Shown: piece after piece, positions 36,177 through 44,225 of the stretch | Numbering within the stretch: the first letter of the stretch is position 1 | Layout of the letters: every line of letters begins with the position of its first letter | NCBI RefSeq assembly: GCF_003464085.1 | Contig: NZ_QSDR01000029.1 | Location: 1-56,272 of the forward strand | Reading direction: 5' to 3' | DNA length: 56,272 nt | Source: Clostridium sp. AM58-1XD | Lineage (GTDB): Bacteria; Bacillota; Clostridia; Lachnospirales; Lachnospiraceae | Notes under the pieces: generated by a model | Seen by the model: only the letters and a program-made list of their open reading frames with translations | What the model was told of the DNA's origin: nothing | The model's database searches: none | Program-made: the position numbers and the translations under genes

Positions 36177-36992
36177 CTATTTTATTCTTACGGATGCTTT
36201 GACGATATAGTCGTCATAACACTTGGCGGTCAGTTCGTCCTGGAGGAGATCTTCATACCAGATATCATCCAGCACAAGACTGTTTTCACGGGCGAACCGG
36301 CTAATCATTTCATAAGGCCTCTTTAGGCTGCCGTCATATCCCTGATAATACACCTGGACGTAAGATCCGCCTGCTTTTTTAGACGGCTTTAAGGCAGACA
36401 CCTTTCTGTCCATCCTGCTGTAGATTTGAAAATAATGATCGTATCTGCCTTCTTCCAGATCGGAAAGATGGCAGCAGGCTCCGACCGTATTCAGAGTGAC
36501 ATGATGGCGTTCCATCAGCTTTACATGAGCCGCTATTTCTTCTGCAATTGTCTTTTCTGCCGTATCCCTGACATTGGAAATCATCAGGTATTCATCGGGA
36601 ATGCGGACGATAAAAGGGGAATCCAATGTGGCATTCATGGCTTCTTCGATATTTTTCTGTTCCATCTGGATAAATTTTTTCAGACTTTTCAGCCGCTCGA
36701 TTTCCCGGTCGATCTCGCCTTCCTTATCTCTTGTCAGAGCCAGAAACTTATCTGGGGAGCGGGAGGCCATATAATTTCTGATTTCGCTTAAAGGCATGGA
36801 GAGCTTCTGAAGAGCCCGGATCACCTCGAACGTATCCATCTGCCATAAGAAATAGTAGCGATATCCGTTGTCTTCCGTGTGCGCGGGACAAAAGAGTTTG
36901 ATGTCGTCATAGTGAAAAAGCGTGTGCTTACTGACACCCAGTATCTTGGCGAATTCTCCTGTTGTAAAGTATAGTTCCGACTGCTTTTCCAT
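36177..36992 (-). CDS. MerR-family transcriptional regulator
   Basis: 271 residues with GAGGAGA upstream of the start on the minus strand. The N-terminal winged helix (FTTGEFAKILGVSKHTLFHY, DDIKLFCPAHTEDNGYRYY) is followed by a coiled coil (REIERLKSLKKFIQMEQKNI) and a GyrI-like effector-binding domain. Such BmrR/TipA-type proteins sense small molecules and twist promoters that have long spacers. A promoter of that kind lies in the divergent gap (37008-37038), ahead of a MATE pump, so drug or metabolite efflux control is likely. Confidence 0.9.
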   Translation of the reverse strand: MEKQSELYFTTGEFAKILGVSKHTLFHYDDIKLFCPAHTEDNGYRYYFLWQMDTFEVIRALQKLSMPLSEIRNYMASRSPDKFLALTRDKEGEIDREIERLKSLKKFIQMEQKNIEEAMNATLDSPFIVRIPDEYLMISNVRDTAEKTIAEEIAAHVKLMERHHVTLNTVGACCHLSDLEEGRYDHYFQIYSRMDRKVSALKPSKKAGGSYVQVYYQGYDGSLKRPYEMISRFARENSLVLDDIWYEDLLQDELTAKCYDDYIVKASVRIK

Positions 36993-37007
36993 TTATAAAA
37001 TCTCCTC

Positions 37008-37038
37008 TTGACTATCGTGTTACCCTATACCATATAAT
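37008..37038 (+). promoter_or_regulatory. MerR-type promoter with 19-base spacer
   Basis: TTGACT (37008-37013) and a perfect TATAAT (37033-37038) are separated by 19 bases instead of 17. This is the hallmark of promoters activated by MerR-family DNA distortion. It drives the MATE gene at 37082. The dyad ACTAT...ATAGT encloses it. Confidence 0.85.
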
Positions 37039-37081
37039 AGTGCCTGCGGCTGAAATTTGCAAGAAAAACAGGAGAATTAGT

Positions 37082-38410
37082 ATGAGTTATTCACTATCAA
37101 AAAAATTTACATTCGGCTCTCTGCTGGTGTTTGCACTTCCAACGACCATCATGATGATGGTCATGTCCCTCTATACGATTATAGACGGCGTGTTCGTATC
37201 GCGCTTTGTCAGTACAAATGCACTTTCTGCCATAAATATCGTCTATCCGGCCATAAATATCGTGCTGGGGATTTCCGTTATGCTGGCTACGGGAAGCAAC
37301 GCCATCGTAGCAAGAAAGATGGGAGAAGGCCGGCCCGAGAGTGCCAGAAAAACGTTTACGGCCATTGTGCTGCTAAATCTTTTAATCGGAGCGGCCATTG
37401 GGATCGTGGGTAATATTTTTGCAGTTCCTCTGGCCCGCATGCTTGGAGCCAGTGATCTCATCCTGGCAGACTGCGTAACATATCTGAGATGGCAGATCGG
37501 CTTTTCGCCGGCTCTTATGCTTCAGCTGTTGTTTCAGTCATATTTTATTACGGAAGGCCGGCCGGGTACAGGGCTGTTTCTTACGATCCTGGCAGGCGTC
37601 GCCAATGCCGTACTGGATTATGTTTTTATCATTCCGCTGCAGATGGGAATTGCTGGGGCTGCGATTGCGACGGTCGTAGGCTATATGATACCGGCTACTG
37701 CCGGTCTGATTTATTTTGCGGTGTCCAGGAAAAGCCTGTGGTTTGTCAAGCCCAAGCTGCCGGCGGCAGAACTGGCTGATTCCTGTATCAACGGTTCGTC
37801 AGAAATGGTTACGAATCTTTCATCGGGCATCATCACGTTTTTATTTAACCAGCTTCTGATCCGATATGCAGGAGAGGACGGCGTGGCGGCGATTACGATT
37901 ATCCAGTACGCCCAGTTCCTTCTGAATGCTCTTTTTATGGGATTTTCCCAGGGGGTATCCCCTGTGATCAGCTATAATCACGGAAGCGGAAACCATGGGC
38001 AGCTGAAACAGATATTTAAGACATCTGTCATTTTTACATGCATCACGTCGGTATGCATTTTCGCCTTTGCCCAGCTGGCAGGCGACCTGGTGGTTACGGT
38101 TTTTGCACGGCCGGAGACGTCCGTCTATGAGCTGGCCAGCCGAGGACTCGCCATTTTTTCCGTCTGCTTTCTCTTCTCCGGAATTAATACGTTTTCATCA
38201 GCCCTCTTTACGGCCCTGTCCGATGGGAAGATTTCAGCGATTATCTCTTTTATGAGAACCTTTGGAATGATCGTTACCAGCCTTCTGATCCTGCCGTCGC
38301 TCTTTGGAATCAATGGCGTCTGGATGGCTGTGCCGGCGGCAGAGCTCTTTGGAATGATCATGTGTCTGCATTATATAAGAAAGTACAGGGGGGTGTATCA
38401 TTTCCAGTAA
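37082..38410 (+). CDS. MATE-family efflux transporter
   Basis: About 442 residues from ATG 37082 with AGGAGAA about 6 bases upstream. Twelve predicted membrane segments in two homologous halves; the typical opening LVFALPTTIMMMVMSLYTII and DGVFVSRFVSTNALSAINIV are present. It probably exports cationic drugs or metabolites using an ion gradient. The divergent MerR regulator and its long-spacer promoter indicate induction by an effector. The substrate is unknown. Confidence 0.9.
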   Translation: MSYSLSKKFTFGSLLVFALPTTIMMMVMSLYTIIDGVFVSRFVSTNALSAINIVYPAINIVLGISVMLATGSNAIVARKMGEGRPESARKTFTAIVLLNLLIGAAIGIVGNIFAVPLARMLGASDLILADCVTYLRWQIGFSPALMLQLLFQSYFITEGRPGTGLFLTILAGVANAVLDYVFIIPLQMGIAGAAIATVVGYMIPATAGLIYFAVSRKSLWFVKPKLPAAELADSCINGSSEMVTNLSSGIITFLFNQLLIRYAGEDGVAAITIIQYAQFLLNALFMGFSQGVSPVISYNHGSGNHGQLKQIFKTSVIFTCITSVCIFAFAQLAGDLVVTVFARPETSVYELASRGLAIFSVCFLFSGINTFSSALFTALSDGKISAIISFMRTFGMIVTSLLILPSLFGINGVWMAVPAAELFGMIMCLHYIRKYRGVYHFQ

Positions 38411-38437
38411 AAGGTGTATATTTGCCTCAGTTATTGG

Positions 38438-38466
38438 TGTACAAAGCCGTACAGAATTGATATAAT
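38438..38466 (+). promoter_or_regulatory. Promoter of the PAS-GGDEF gene
   Basis: TGTACA (38438-38443), a 17-base spacer and TATAAT (38461-38466) form a sigma-A promoter, 44 bases ahead of the start at 38510. Confidence 0.6.
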
Positions 38467-38509
38467 GAACCTATTATAAAAGCGGTTTGTCCGGCAAAGG
38501 AGTAGCATC

Positions 38510-40264
38510 ATGGGGCGTTTTGATAAAGCACCAGACATAGCAGAAGATATGCTGAGAGCTTATTTCTGTACACGTGACTGGGAAGGAGCTGCAGGTTATT
38601 TCTGCAGCCGCACAGATATGATCAGGATGAGCGGAAATGTATCTTTTTATGATCAAAAAAGCATGAAAGAGATCTTTCGTATCGGAATAGAGGATATGCC
38701 TCCCTGTTCCATTACTGATATGGATCTCCGTCTTACCCGCGAATGGGAGGACAGCTGCCTTGTAACGGGCAGCTGCTGCGTGGTAATGGATGAACCGGGA
38801 ACCCGGTTTTTCCAGTGCATTCTCCGCATAACACTATTCTTTGTTCTGGACTCGGAGGGGAATTTAAAAATTTTCCACCAGCATGTATCCGTACCAAGCG
38901 ATCCTCTCGGGGAAGAGGAGAGGAAGGGCCGGATCGAATATGAGCAGATGAAGGATGACTTGGAGGAAAAGACGGCGCAGATCGAGATGATCGCCAGAAC
39001 GGCAGCCGGAGGATTGAAAGGCAGCCTGGACGATCCATATTATACGTATTTCTACGTGAATCATGAGCTGTGCCAGATGCTGGGATACACCTACGAAGAA
39101 TTTATGGAGATGAGCGGAGGAACTGCAGTAGGCGCCGTTTATCCTCCGGATCTGCCGAAAGCGCTGAATGAGTGCAGAATCTGCTTTGAAAAGGGGCCGG
39201 AATACAGAGCGGAGTACAGGATCAGAAAAAAGGACGGCAGCCTTTTATGGGTGCTGGATACGGGGCGGAAGGTGACGAACGCCAGGGGACAGACGATCAT
39301 CAACAGTATTATTACGGATATTTCCGATATGAAAGAAGCGTATAACCAGCTGAAAATCGAGCAGGAGCGGTATGAGATCGTAGCCGAGCTGTCGGATGAA
39401 ACGATCTTTGAATATGATATCCGTGAAGATTCCCTTCAGATGTTTTACCCATCCAGTACGCCGGGAAAACGCCATACCGACCGGTTTGACCAATTTGGGA
39501 AAACCTGGGAAATCCTATTCAGGATTCACCCGGACGATGCGGAAGAGGTCCGAAACAGAGGAATGGCAGCACTGCAGCAGTCAGGCGCAGAGAAATTCGA
39601 TACGGTGGAATACAGGATTCTGCTGGAACAGGGAGGGTTCATCTGGAAGCGGGCAGTATTCAGAGGCGTTCACGATACGGAAGGAAAGATCGCAAAAATC
39701 GTCGGAAAGGTCAAGGATATCAATGAGGAAAAGAGAATTCTGTTTCAGTCTCAGAGAGACGTACTGACCGGAGCATACAACAGGATGTATCTGGAGCTGT
39801 CAATCCGGGAATACCTGAAGAGGAAAATGGACGGCGTAGTCGGCGTCTGTATTCTGGTGGATATCGATTATTTTAAAATAATCAATGATTATCATGGCCA
39901 TCTGACAGGAGACCAGGTGCTTATGGATCTGGTGGGCATGATGTATGCGACGTGCCGCTGTACGGATATCATATCCAGAATCGGCGGGGATGAATTTGTT
40001 ATTTTTATGAAGGATATCTTTGATCTCGATATTGTAAAGGAAAAGCTGGACTGGCTCTTATGTGAAATGAAAAAATACGGGGCAGAGAAAAGAATTTCCG
40101 TTCCGCTGACTTTCAGCGCGGGGATTGTTACTGCCAAAAAGAAGAGGGATACCTTTTCCAGTCTCTACCGGAAAGCGGATATTGCGCTGTATCATGCGAA
40201 GGCGGAGGGAAGAGAGCGGTATATTCTGTATCAAAAGGGAATGGAGTATCCGCAAAAGCCATAA
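38510..40264 (+). CDS. SnoaL/PAS/PAS-GGDEF diguanylate cyclase
   Basis: 584 soluble residues, AAGGAG upstream. The first 140 residues resemble an NTF2/SnoaL-like fold (RAYFCTRDWEGAAGYFCSRT). Two PAS domains follow (about 165-280 and 285-405; YRIRKKDGSLLWVLD and YRILLEQGGFIWKRAVFRG). The GGDEF domain is intact (DVLTGAYNRMYLE, VDIDYFKIINDYHGHLTGD, RIGGDEF) with an RCTD motif five residues upstream, the usual product-inhibition site. Predicted to make c-di-GMP in response to a small-molecule or redox cue sensed by the PAS domains. It has its own promoter and is outside the chemosensory operon. Confidence 0.87.
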   Translation: MGRFDKAPDIAEDMLRAYFCTRDWEGAAGYFCSRTDMIRMSGNVSFYDQKSMKEIFRIGIEDMPPCSITDMDLRLTREWEDSCLVTGSCCVVMDEPGTRFFQCILRITLFFVLDSEGNLKIFHQHVSVPSDPLGEEERKGRIEYEQMKDDLEEKTAQIEMIARTAAGGLKGSLDDPYYTYFYVNHELCQMLGYTYEEFMEMSGGTAVGAVYPPDLPKALNECRICFEKGPEYRAEYRIRKKDGSLLWVLDTGRKVTNARGQTIINSIITDISDMKEAYNQLKIEQERYEIVAELSDETIFEYDIREDSLQMFYPSSTPGKRHTDRFDQFGKTWEILFRIHPDDAEEVRNRGMAALQQSGAEKFDTVEYRILLEQGGFIWKRAVFRGVHDTEGKIAKIVGKVKDINEEKRILFQSQRDVLTGAYNRMYLELSIREYLKRKMDGVVGVCILVDIDYFKIINDYHGHLTGDQVLMDLVGMMYATCRCTDIISRIGGDEFVIFMKDIFDLDIVKEKLDWLLCEMKKYGAEKRISVPLTFSAGIVTAKKKRDTFSSLYRKADIALYHAKAEGRERYILYQKGMEYPQKP

Positions 40265-40300
40265 TGCGGCCGGCTGAAAAGTGATTATGAGACAAAAAAA

Positions 40301-40443
40301 GAGGGGCAGAGAGAGGATGCTGCAAAACGTTGAATTAGCTGTGCCACTGATACCAGATTCCGTTCCAGGCAGTGGTCAAGTCACTACATCTGGTATCAGT
40401 GGCAATGCTTTATTCCCTTTTGCAACCCCCTCTCTGCCCCTCT
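40301..40443. repeat. Palindromic repeat copy D
   Basis: The best-preserved copy. Core arms 40342-40358 and 40388-40404 are perfectly complementary over 17 bases. An outer helix is formed by 40301-40327 and 40418-40443, including GAGGGGCAGAGAG with CTCTCTGCCCCTC and GCAAAA/TTTTGC. The 49-base core is identical to the reverse complement of copy B at 45 positions. It separates the convergent cyclase and ferredoxin genes. Confidence 0.85.
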
Positions 40444-40473
40444 TCTGCATCGTGGAAGGATGAGTTTTGGCGT

Positions 40474-41235
40474 TTATATGTAAAATTCATTCGGCCTGCG
40501 GATCTCCTTCAGCGGTCCCAGCTTTTGGGCCAGGTTCTCTCTGACCGACGAGGGAATCGCCCGGGCATGTTCAGGACAGACCGATATACAGCGCATGCAG
40601 AGAATACATTTTAAAGCATCCGTTTGCTGCGGATGATCCATATCGATTGCGCCTGTAGGGCATTTCTGCGCGCAAAGGCCGCATTTCAGACAATGATCGG
40701 AAACGACCGGCGTTACAGGCATAGGAGTCCATGTCTTATAGGGCCTGTCCCCAGGGACCTTCAGCCTGGAAGATGAAGAAGAAGCATATTTATTCAGCAC
40801 CTTTGCGGCAAAATCGGTGACTTCCTTTTCATCAGCTGCATCTGGTCTGCCTGCAGCCACCTCGTTGATAATGGAATGCTGTGCGATCAGGGCGGCAGAA
40901 GCGATTACAGAGAATCCCTGTTCGGCCATGCAGTCATTCAGTTCCAGAAGTGCATCTTCATACGCTCTGTTGCCATATACGGCTAAAGTGACTGCAGCGG
41001 CGCCGTTCCCGTGGATATCTTTTAATTTATCGGTCATATAAGAAGGCAGGCGCCCTCCATAGACGGGGCCTGAAACGACGACAAGGTCCCCTTCTGTAAA
41101 TGAAATTTCCTGTCTGCATGGGCACGATAGATCGATTTCTGCGATCTCTTCTCCTAAAGCGGCAGCCAGTGTAACGGCTTCTCTTCTGCTGGTGCCGGTC
41201 GGGCTGAAATAGATGGCTGTTATTTTATGAATCAT
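40474..41235 (-). CDS. EFR1-family flavodoxin-ferredoxin protein
   Basis: 253 residues. An N-terminal flavodoxin-like fold (ITAIYFSPTGTSRR, VVVSGPVYGGRLPSYM, AVYGNRAYEDALLEL) is joined to two [4Fe-4S] clusters (CLKCGLCAQKCPTGAI, then CILCMRCISVCPEHA). It is a soluble electron carrier or flavin-linked reductase of unknown partner, common in gut Clostridia. GGGGGA precedes the start on the minus strand. Confidence 0.9.
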   Translation of the reverse strand: MIHKITAIYFSPTGTSRREAVTLAAALGEEIAEIDLSCPCRQEISFTEGDLVVVSGPVYGGRLPSYMTDKLKDIHGNGAAAVTLAVYGNRAYEDALLELNDCMAEQGFSVIASAALIAQHSIINEVAAGRPDAADEKEVTDFAAKVLNKYASSSSSRLKVPGDRPYKTWTPMPVTPVVSDHCLKCGLCAQKCPTGAIDMDHPQQTDALKCILCMRCISVCPEHARAIPSSVRENLAQKLGPLKEIRRPNEFYI

Positions 41236-41279
41236 AATAATCCCCCTTTTTCCATATGTGTATCAATGTGCATAAGGCA

Positions 41280-41308
41280 AGTATATGTTTCTTTTGCTAT
41301 AATGTCAA
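41280..41308 (-). promoter_or_regulatory. Promoter of the EFR1 ferredoxin gene
   Basis: On the minus strand, TTGACA (41303-41308 complement), a 17-base spacer and TATACT (41280-41285 complement), about 45 bases ahead of the start. Confidence 0.75.
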
Positions 41309-41401
41309 CGGCAGCAGAAATGGATTCGGAAATAAACAGGAAAAATAACAACTGCACAGGCGGCGCCCAGACAGTTCCTGAATCTGGCAGAACCGCCGGG
41401 C

Positions 41402-41430
41402 GTGACTTTTTTGACAGGATATGCTATGAT
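41402..41430 (+). promoter_or_regulatory. Promoter of the zinc-ribbon membrane gene
   Basis: GTGACT (41402-41407), a 17-base spacer and TATGAT (41425-41430), about 75 bases ahead of the start at 41506. The rest of the divergent gap shows no gene. Confidence 0.5.
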
Positions 41431-41505
41431 GGGACAAAATAATCGGTGGACGGCACCGATATTCTGAAAGAGGAACCAATATGGAAAAGAGAAAGGGATG
41501 AAGTC

Positions 41506-42480
41506 ATGATCTGTCCGAAGTGTGGTTATGAGACGTCAGGCAATTTCTGTAGCAACTGTGGATTCCGTTTACAGCAGAACAGAAGTGTTACGACAGAGAA
41601 GATACGGCAAGTCACGGATGAGAGAGAGGATCAGCCGGAGGAAGAAATCATTTGCGATGCCGCCGTGCCGGAAGAAAACGGCCGGATGGAATATGAGATC
41701 AGTGAGCGGATGGATGAGCCCTATTCCCGCCTGCGTCAAAGAAGGGACGACGCAAAAGAACGTCCCGTAAAAAGGTCCAGGGCGAAAAAGACGGTTAAGA
41801 AAAAGACCGTGAAAAAGAAAGCGGATAAAAGGGAGAAAAAGCCTGCGGAGAGGAAAAAAGATAGGAGAAGGGAAAAGGGAGAAGCTGAAGCAACAAGCCG
41901 CAGGGCAGTCGGCCGCCGCCGGAGCATGGACAGAGAGAATGGAGCTGAATACGCCGCAGGGCGCCGTACGGCCGCCGATGCGGTATATCGAGGAGCCGCG
42001 CGGCTGGCGGTCGTAAGTTCCCGTACGATGCAGCTGATTTCCGGACTGTTGATGGCTTTTATGGTATGCGCTCTGGCAGATGCATACTGGAGTAACAGGA
42101 AAGGGCTTGGAAGCATTACCACAATTGCAGAAGAACATAATTATGCGCTGGCCCTCTATCTGGCCATAGCCGGCGTCTCGCTTTTTATGGGGGCTGTCTG
42201 GTTTTTGTGGACGCTCACGAGGAAGGCTGCCGGAGGAGACGTCCGATTGAAGCGATATGACACGGGCCGGGGATTGATTCCATTCCTGATCTGGGGAGCG
42301 GCAGTATTCCTGGCAGGACCTGCGCTGCATTTCATTCCGGAAGGACTGGAGGGGCTGAACGGGATCGAGGCAGGGGGAAGAGCGGCCCTGGAAGCGGTAA
42401 ATTCCTGCAGAAATCTGCTCCTCACCTGCAGCCTGTCCGGCGCTGTACTCTCCCTGATACGGAAGATCTTAAGTGTTTAG
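41506..42480 (+). CDS. Zinc-ribbon, lysine-rich membrane protein
   Basis: About 324 residues from ATG 41506; the frame is open from 41446, but the zinc ribbon is typically N-terminal. MICPKCGYETSGNFCSNCGF is a double CxxC zinc ribbon. A charged disordered region follows with a very basic Lys/Arg tract (about 85-130; KRSRAKKTVKKKTVKKKADK). Three membrane segments occupy the C-terminal half (about 180-200, 218-240, 260-280). No known enzyme motif. The basic tract may bind nucleic acid or acidic lipid. Function unknown. Confidence 0.7.
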   Translation: MICPKCGYETSGNFCSNCGFRLQQNRSVTTEKIRQVTDEREDQPEEEIICDAAVPEENGRMEYEISERMDEPYSRLRQRRDDAKERPVKRSRAKKTVKKKTVKKKADKREKKPAERKKDRRREKGEAEATSRRAVGRRRSMDRENGAEYAAGRRTAADAVYRGAARLAVVSSRTMQLISGLLMAFMVCALADAYWSNRKGLGSITTIAEEHNYALALYLAIAGVSLFMGAVWFLWTLTRKAAGGDVRLKRYDTGRGLIPFLIWGAAVFLAGPALHFIPEGLEGLNGIEAGGRAALEAVNSCRNLLLTCSLSGAVLSLIRKILSV

Positions 42481-42523
42481 ACGGAGGACGTCTTAAAAAT
42501 ACGTTAAGCTTTCAGCAGCATAG

Positions 42524-42552
42524 TTGACAGAACGGCAGCCTTCGCATATATT
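42524..42552 (+). promoter_or_regulatory. Strong promoter 310 bases ahead of the CNNM gene
   Basis: TTGACA (42524-42529), a 17-base spacer and TATATT (42547-42552): perfect -35, near-perfect -10. Transcription would start near 42559, leaving a leader of about 300 bases without a credible reading frame. Confidence 0.75.
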
Positions 42553-42558
42553 ATGTAC

Positions 42559-42764
42559 CATAAGGCAGCGGCTGCCTGCAGCAGCCACATCAGACAGCCG
42601 GGAAAGGGAAAGATAACACGTGGACGACGCCGAAAGTGACGCTGACCAAACATCACAGACAACACCATTACAGACAAAACAGATTCGTTTATCTGATTTG
42701 AATAAGCTCCGCAATACATAGGCATGACCTGCGTTCTTTTACAGAAGGCGGGTTATGTCTTTTT
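42559..42764 (+). ncRNA. Leader or small RNA with terminator, unknown class
   Basis: Between the promoter and the CNNM start lies a structured tract: a perfect hairpin AGGCAG/CTGCCT (42563-42577), CAGAT/ATCTG near 42690-42706, and an intrinsic terminator. The terminator stem is CATGACCTGC (42723-42732) with GCGGGTTATG (42748-42757), two G.U pairs, followed by TCTTTTT. Promoter, structured RNA and terminator ahead of a divalent-cation transporter is the layout of a riboswitch or an independent small RNA. I could not match it to the M-box, yybP-ykoY, NiCo or 6S patterns by eye. Confidence 0.45.
42723..42764 (+). terminator. Terminator in the CNNM leader
   Basis: A 10-bp stem (42723-42732 with 42748-42757, two wobble pairs), a 15-base loop, then TCTTTTTC. 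It lies 100 bases before the CNNM start, so full-length mRNA requires readthrough. A later stem GGAACG/CGTTCC (42774-42806) sits next to it. Confidence 0.65.
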
Positions 42765-42862
42765 CATTTCTTTGGAACGCGCGCCAGATGAAATGAAAAA
42801 CGTTCCGGGAGGAACATTCAGCGGCTTAGAATATATTATATTTCATTTTAGAAAGGAACTAT

Positions 42863-44095
42863 ATGGAGAGCGAAAGTATTTCACTGATTATTATTGTAGT
42901 ATGTATCATCATGTCCGCCTATTTCTCTGCAACAGAGACGGCATTTTCTTCTTTGAACCGGATCAGGATCAAGAATATGGCGGAAAAAGGAGACAGGAGG
43001 GCGGCCCTCGTCCTCTCCCTGTCTGAGAATTACGACGGGCTGCTGTCCACTATCCTCATAGGAAATAATATTGTAAACATTGCCAGCGCATCCCTGGCTA
43101 CCCTGATCTTTGTAAGGCTTCTGGGAGACGAGGCCGGGGCCAGCGTTTCCACCGTTGTCACCACTATCGTCGTCCTGATTTTCGGAGAGGTATCACCGAA
43201 GAGTATAGCGAAAGAGATGCCGGAACGGTTTGCCATGTTTTCGGCTCCGATTCTCAATGTGCTGATTTTTCTTCTCACCCCGGCCAACTTTCTTTTCCGG
43301 CAGTGGAAAAAACTTCTGTCTACGGTCATTAAAACATCCGAAAAATCAGGGATTACAGAGGAAGAACTGCTTACCATCATCGAAGAAGCCAAACAGGACG
43401 GAGAAATCGATGAACAGGAAGGCGCGCTGATTAAGAATGCCATCGAGTTTACGGAGATGGAAGCGATGGACATTGCCACCCCGCGTATCGATGTGACTGG
43501 GGTTCCCATCGATATGCCAAAAACAGAGATAGCAGCCGTTTTTTCAGATACCGGATACTCCAGGCTTCCGGTCTACAGAGAAAGCCTGGACGATATTGCA
43601 GGCATTATCTATCAGAAGGATTTTTATAATAAAATCTACCACAGAAACGAGGAAATCGAATCAATTATCAGGCCGGCATTATTTGTAACGAAAAATAAAA
43701 AAATTGGGCCGCTTTTAAAAGAGCTGCAGCTGAATAAGATGCATATTGCCGTCATTATCGACGAATTCGGCGGCATGGCCGGAATTGTCACTCTGGAGGA
43801 TATACTGGAAGAGCTGGTGGGCGAAATATGGGATGAACACGATGAGGTGATTCATGAGATCGAACAGGTGTCAGAGAAAGAATTTATCGTTCTTGGCAGT
43901 ACGAACATTGAAAAACTATTTGGAATACTGAACAAGGAAGAAGAATTTGATTCAACGACGGTCAGCGGATGGATAATGGAGCTGGCAGGAAGAATTCCGA
44001 AGGAGGGAGACAGTTTCCGATATCAGGACCTGGAAGCAGAGGTATTAAAAATGAAAGAGAGGCGTGTTGAAAAAGTTAAGATTGTTTTATTGTGA
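42863..44095 (+). CDS. CNNM/CorC-family (HlyC-type) transporter
   Basis: 410 residues; AAAGGA precedes ATG 42863. A DUF21 membrane domain with about four segments (SLIIIVVCIIMSAYFSATET, STILIGNNIVNIASASLATL, IFGEVSPKSIAKE) is followed by an acidic helical linker, a CBS pair (TPRIDVTGVPIDM, HIAVIIDEFGGMAGIVTLED) and a CorC/HlyC C-terminal domain. CNNM-type proteins move or sense magnesium and related cations; older names are hemolysin C or TlyC. The long leader with terminator suggests metal or metabolite control. Confidence 0.9.
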   Translation: MESESISLIIIVVCIIMSAYFSATETAFSSLNRIRIKNMAEKGDRRAALVLSLSENYDGLLSTILIGNNIVNIASASLATLIFVRLLGDEAGASVSTVVTTIVVLIFGEVSPKSIAKEMPERFAMFSAPILNVLIFLLTPANFLFRQWKKLLSTVIKTSEKSGITEEELLTIIEEAKQDGEIDEQEGALIKNAIEFTEMEAMDIATPRIDVTGVPIDMPKTEIAAVFSDTGYSRLPVYRESLDDIAGIIYQKDFYNKIYHRNEEIESIIRPALFVTKNKKIGPLLKELQLNKMHIAVIIDEFGGMAGIVTLEDILEELVGEIWDEHDEVIHEIEQVSEKEFIVLGSTNIEKLFGILNKEEEFDSTTVSGWIMELAGRIPKEGDSFRYQDLEAEVLKMKERRVEKVKIVLL

Positions 44096-44225
44096 CGAAT
44101 ACGATATACTTAATGTCGTAGACAGTAACATACAACGAAACAATTAGAATCATTTCACATGATATTGTGATAGAATAACTACTCATACAGCAGAACTGCG
44201 GTATGGGAAACGGGGAGAAAGAGAT

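Noticed and set aside
42559..42764. M-box, Mn or NiCo riboswitch, or 6S RNA, ahead of the CNNM gene
   Set aside because: None of the conserved loop sequences of these classes could be found by eye.
44096..44225. TCACA-N6-TGTGA dyad as a CRP/FNR-type operator before the EAL gene
   Set aside because: The half-sites are in the reverse order of the CRP consensus and no clear promoter is placed around them.
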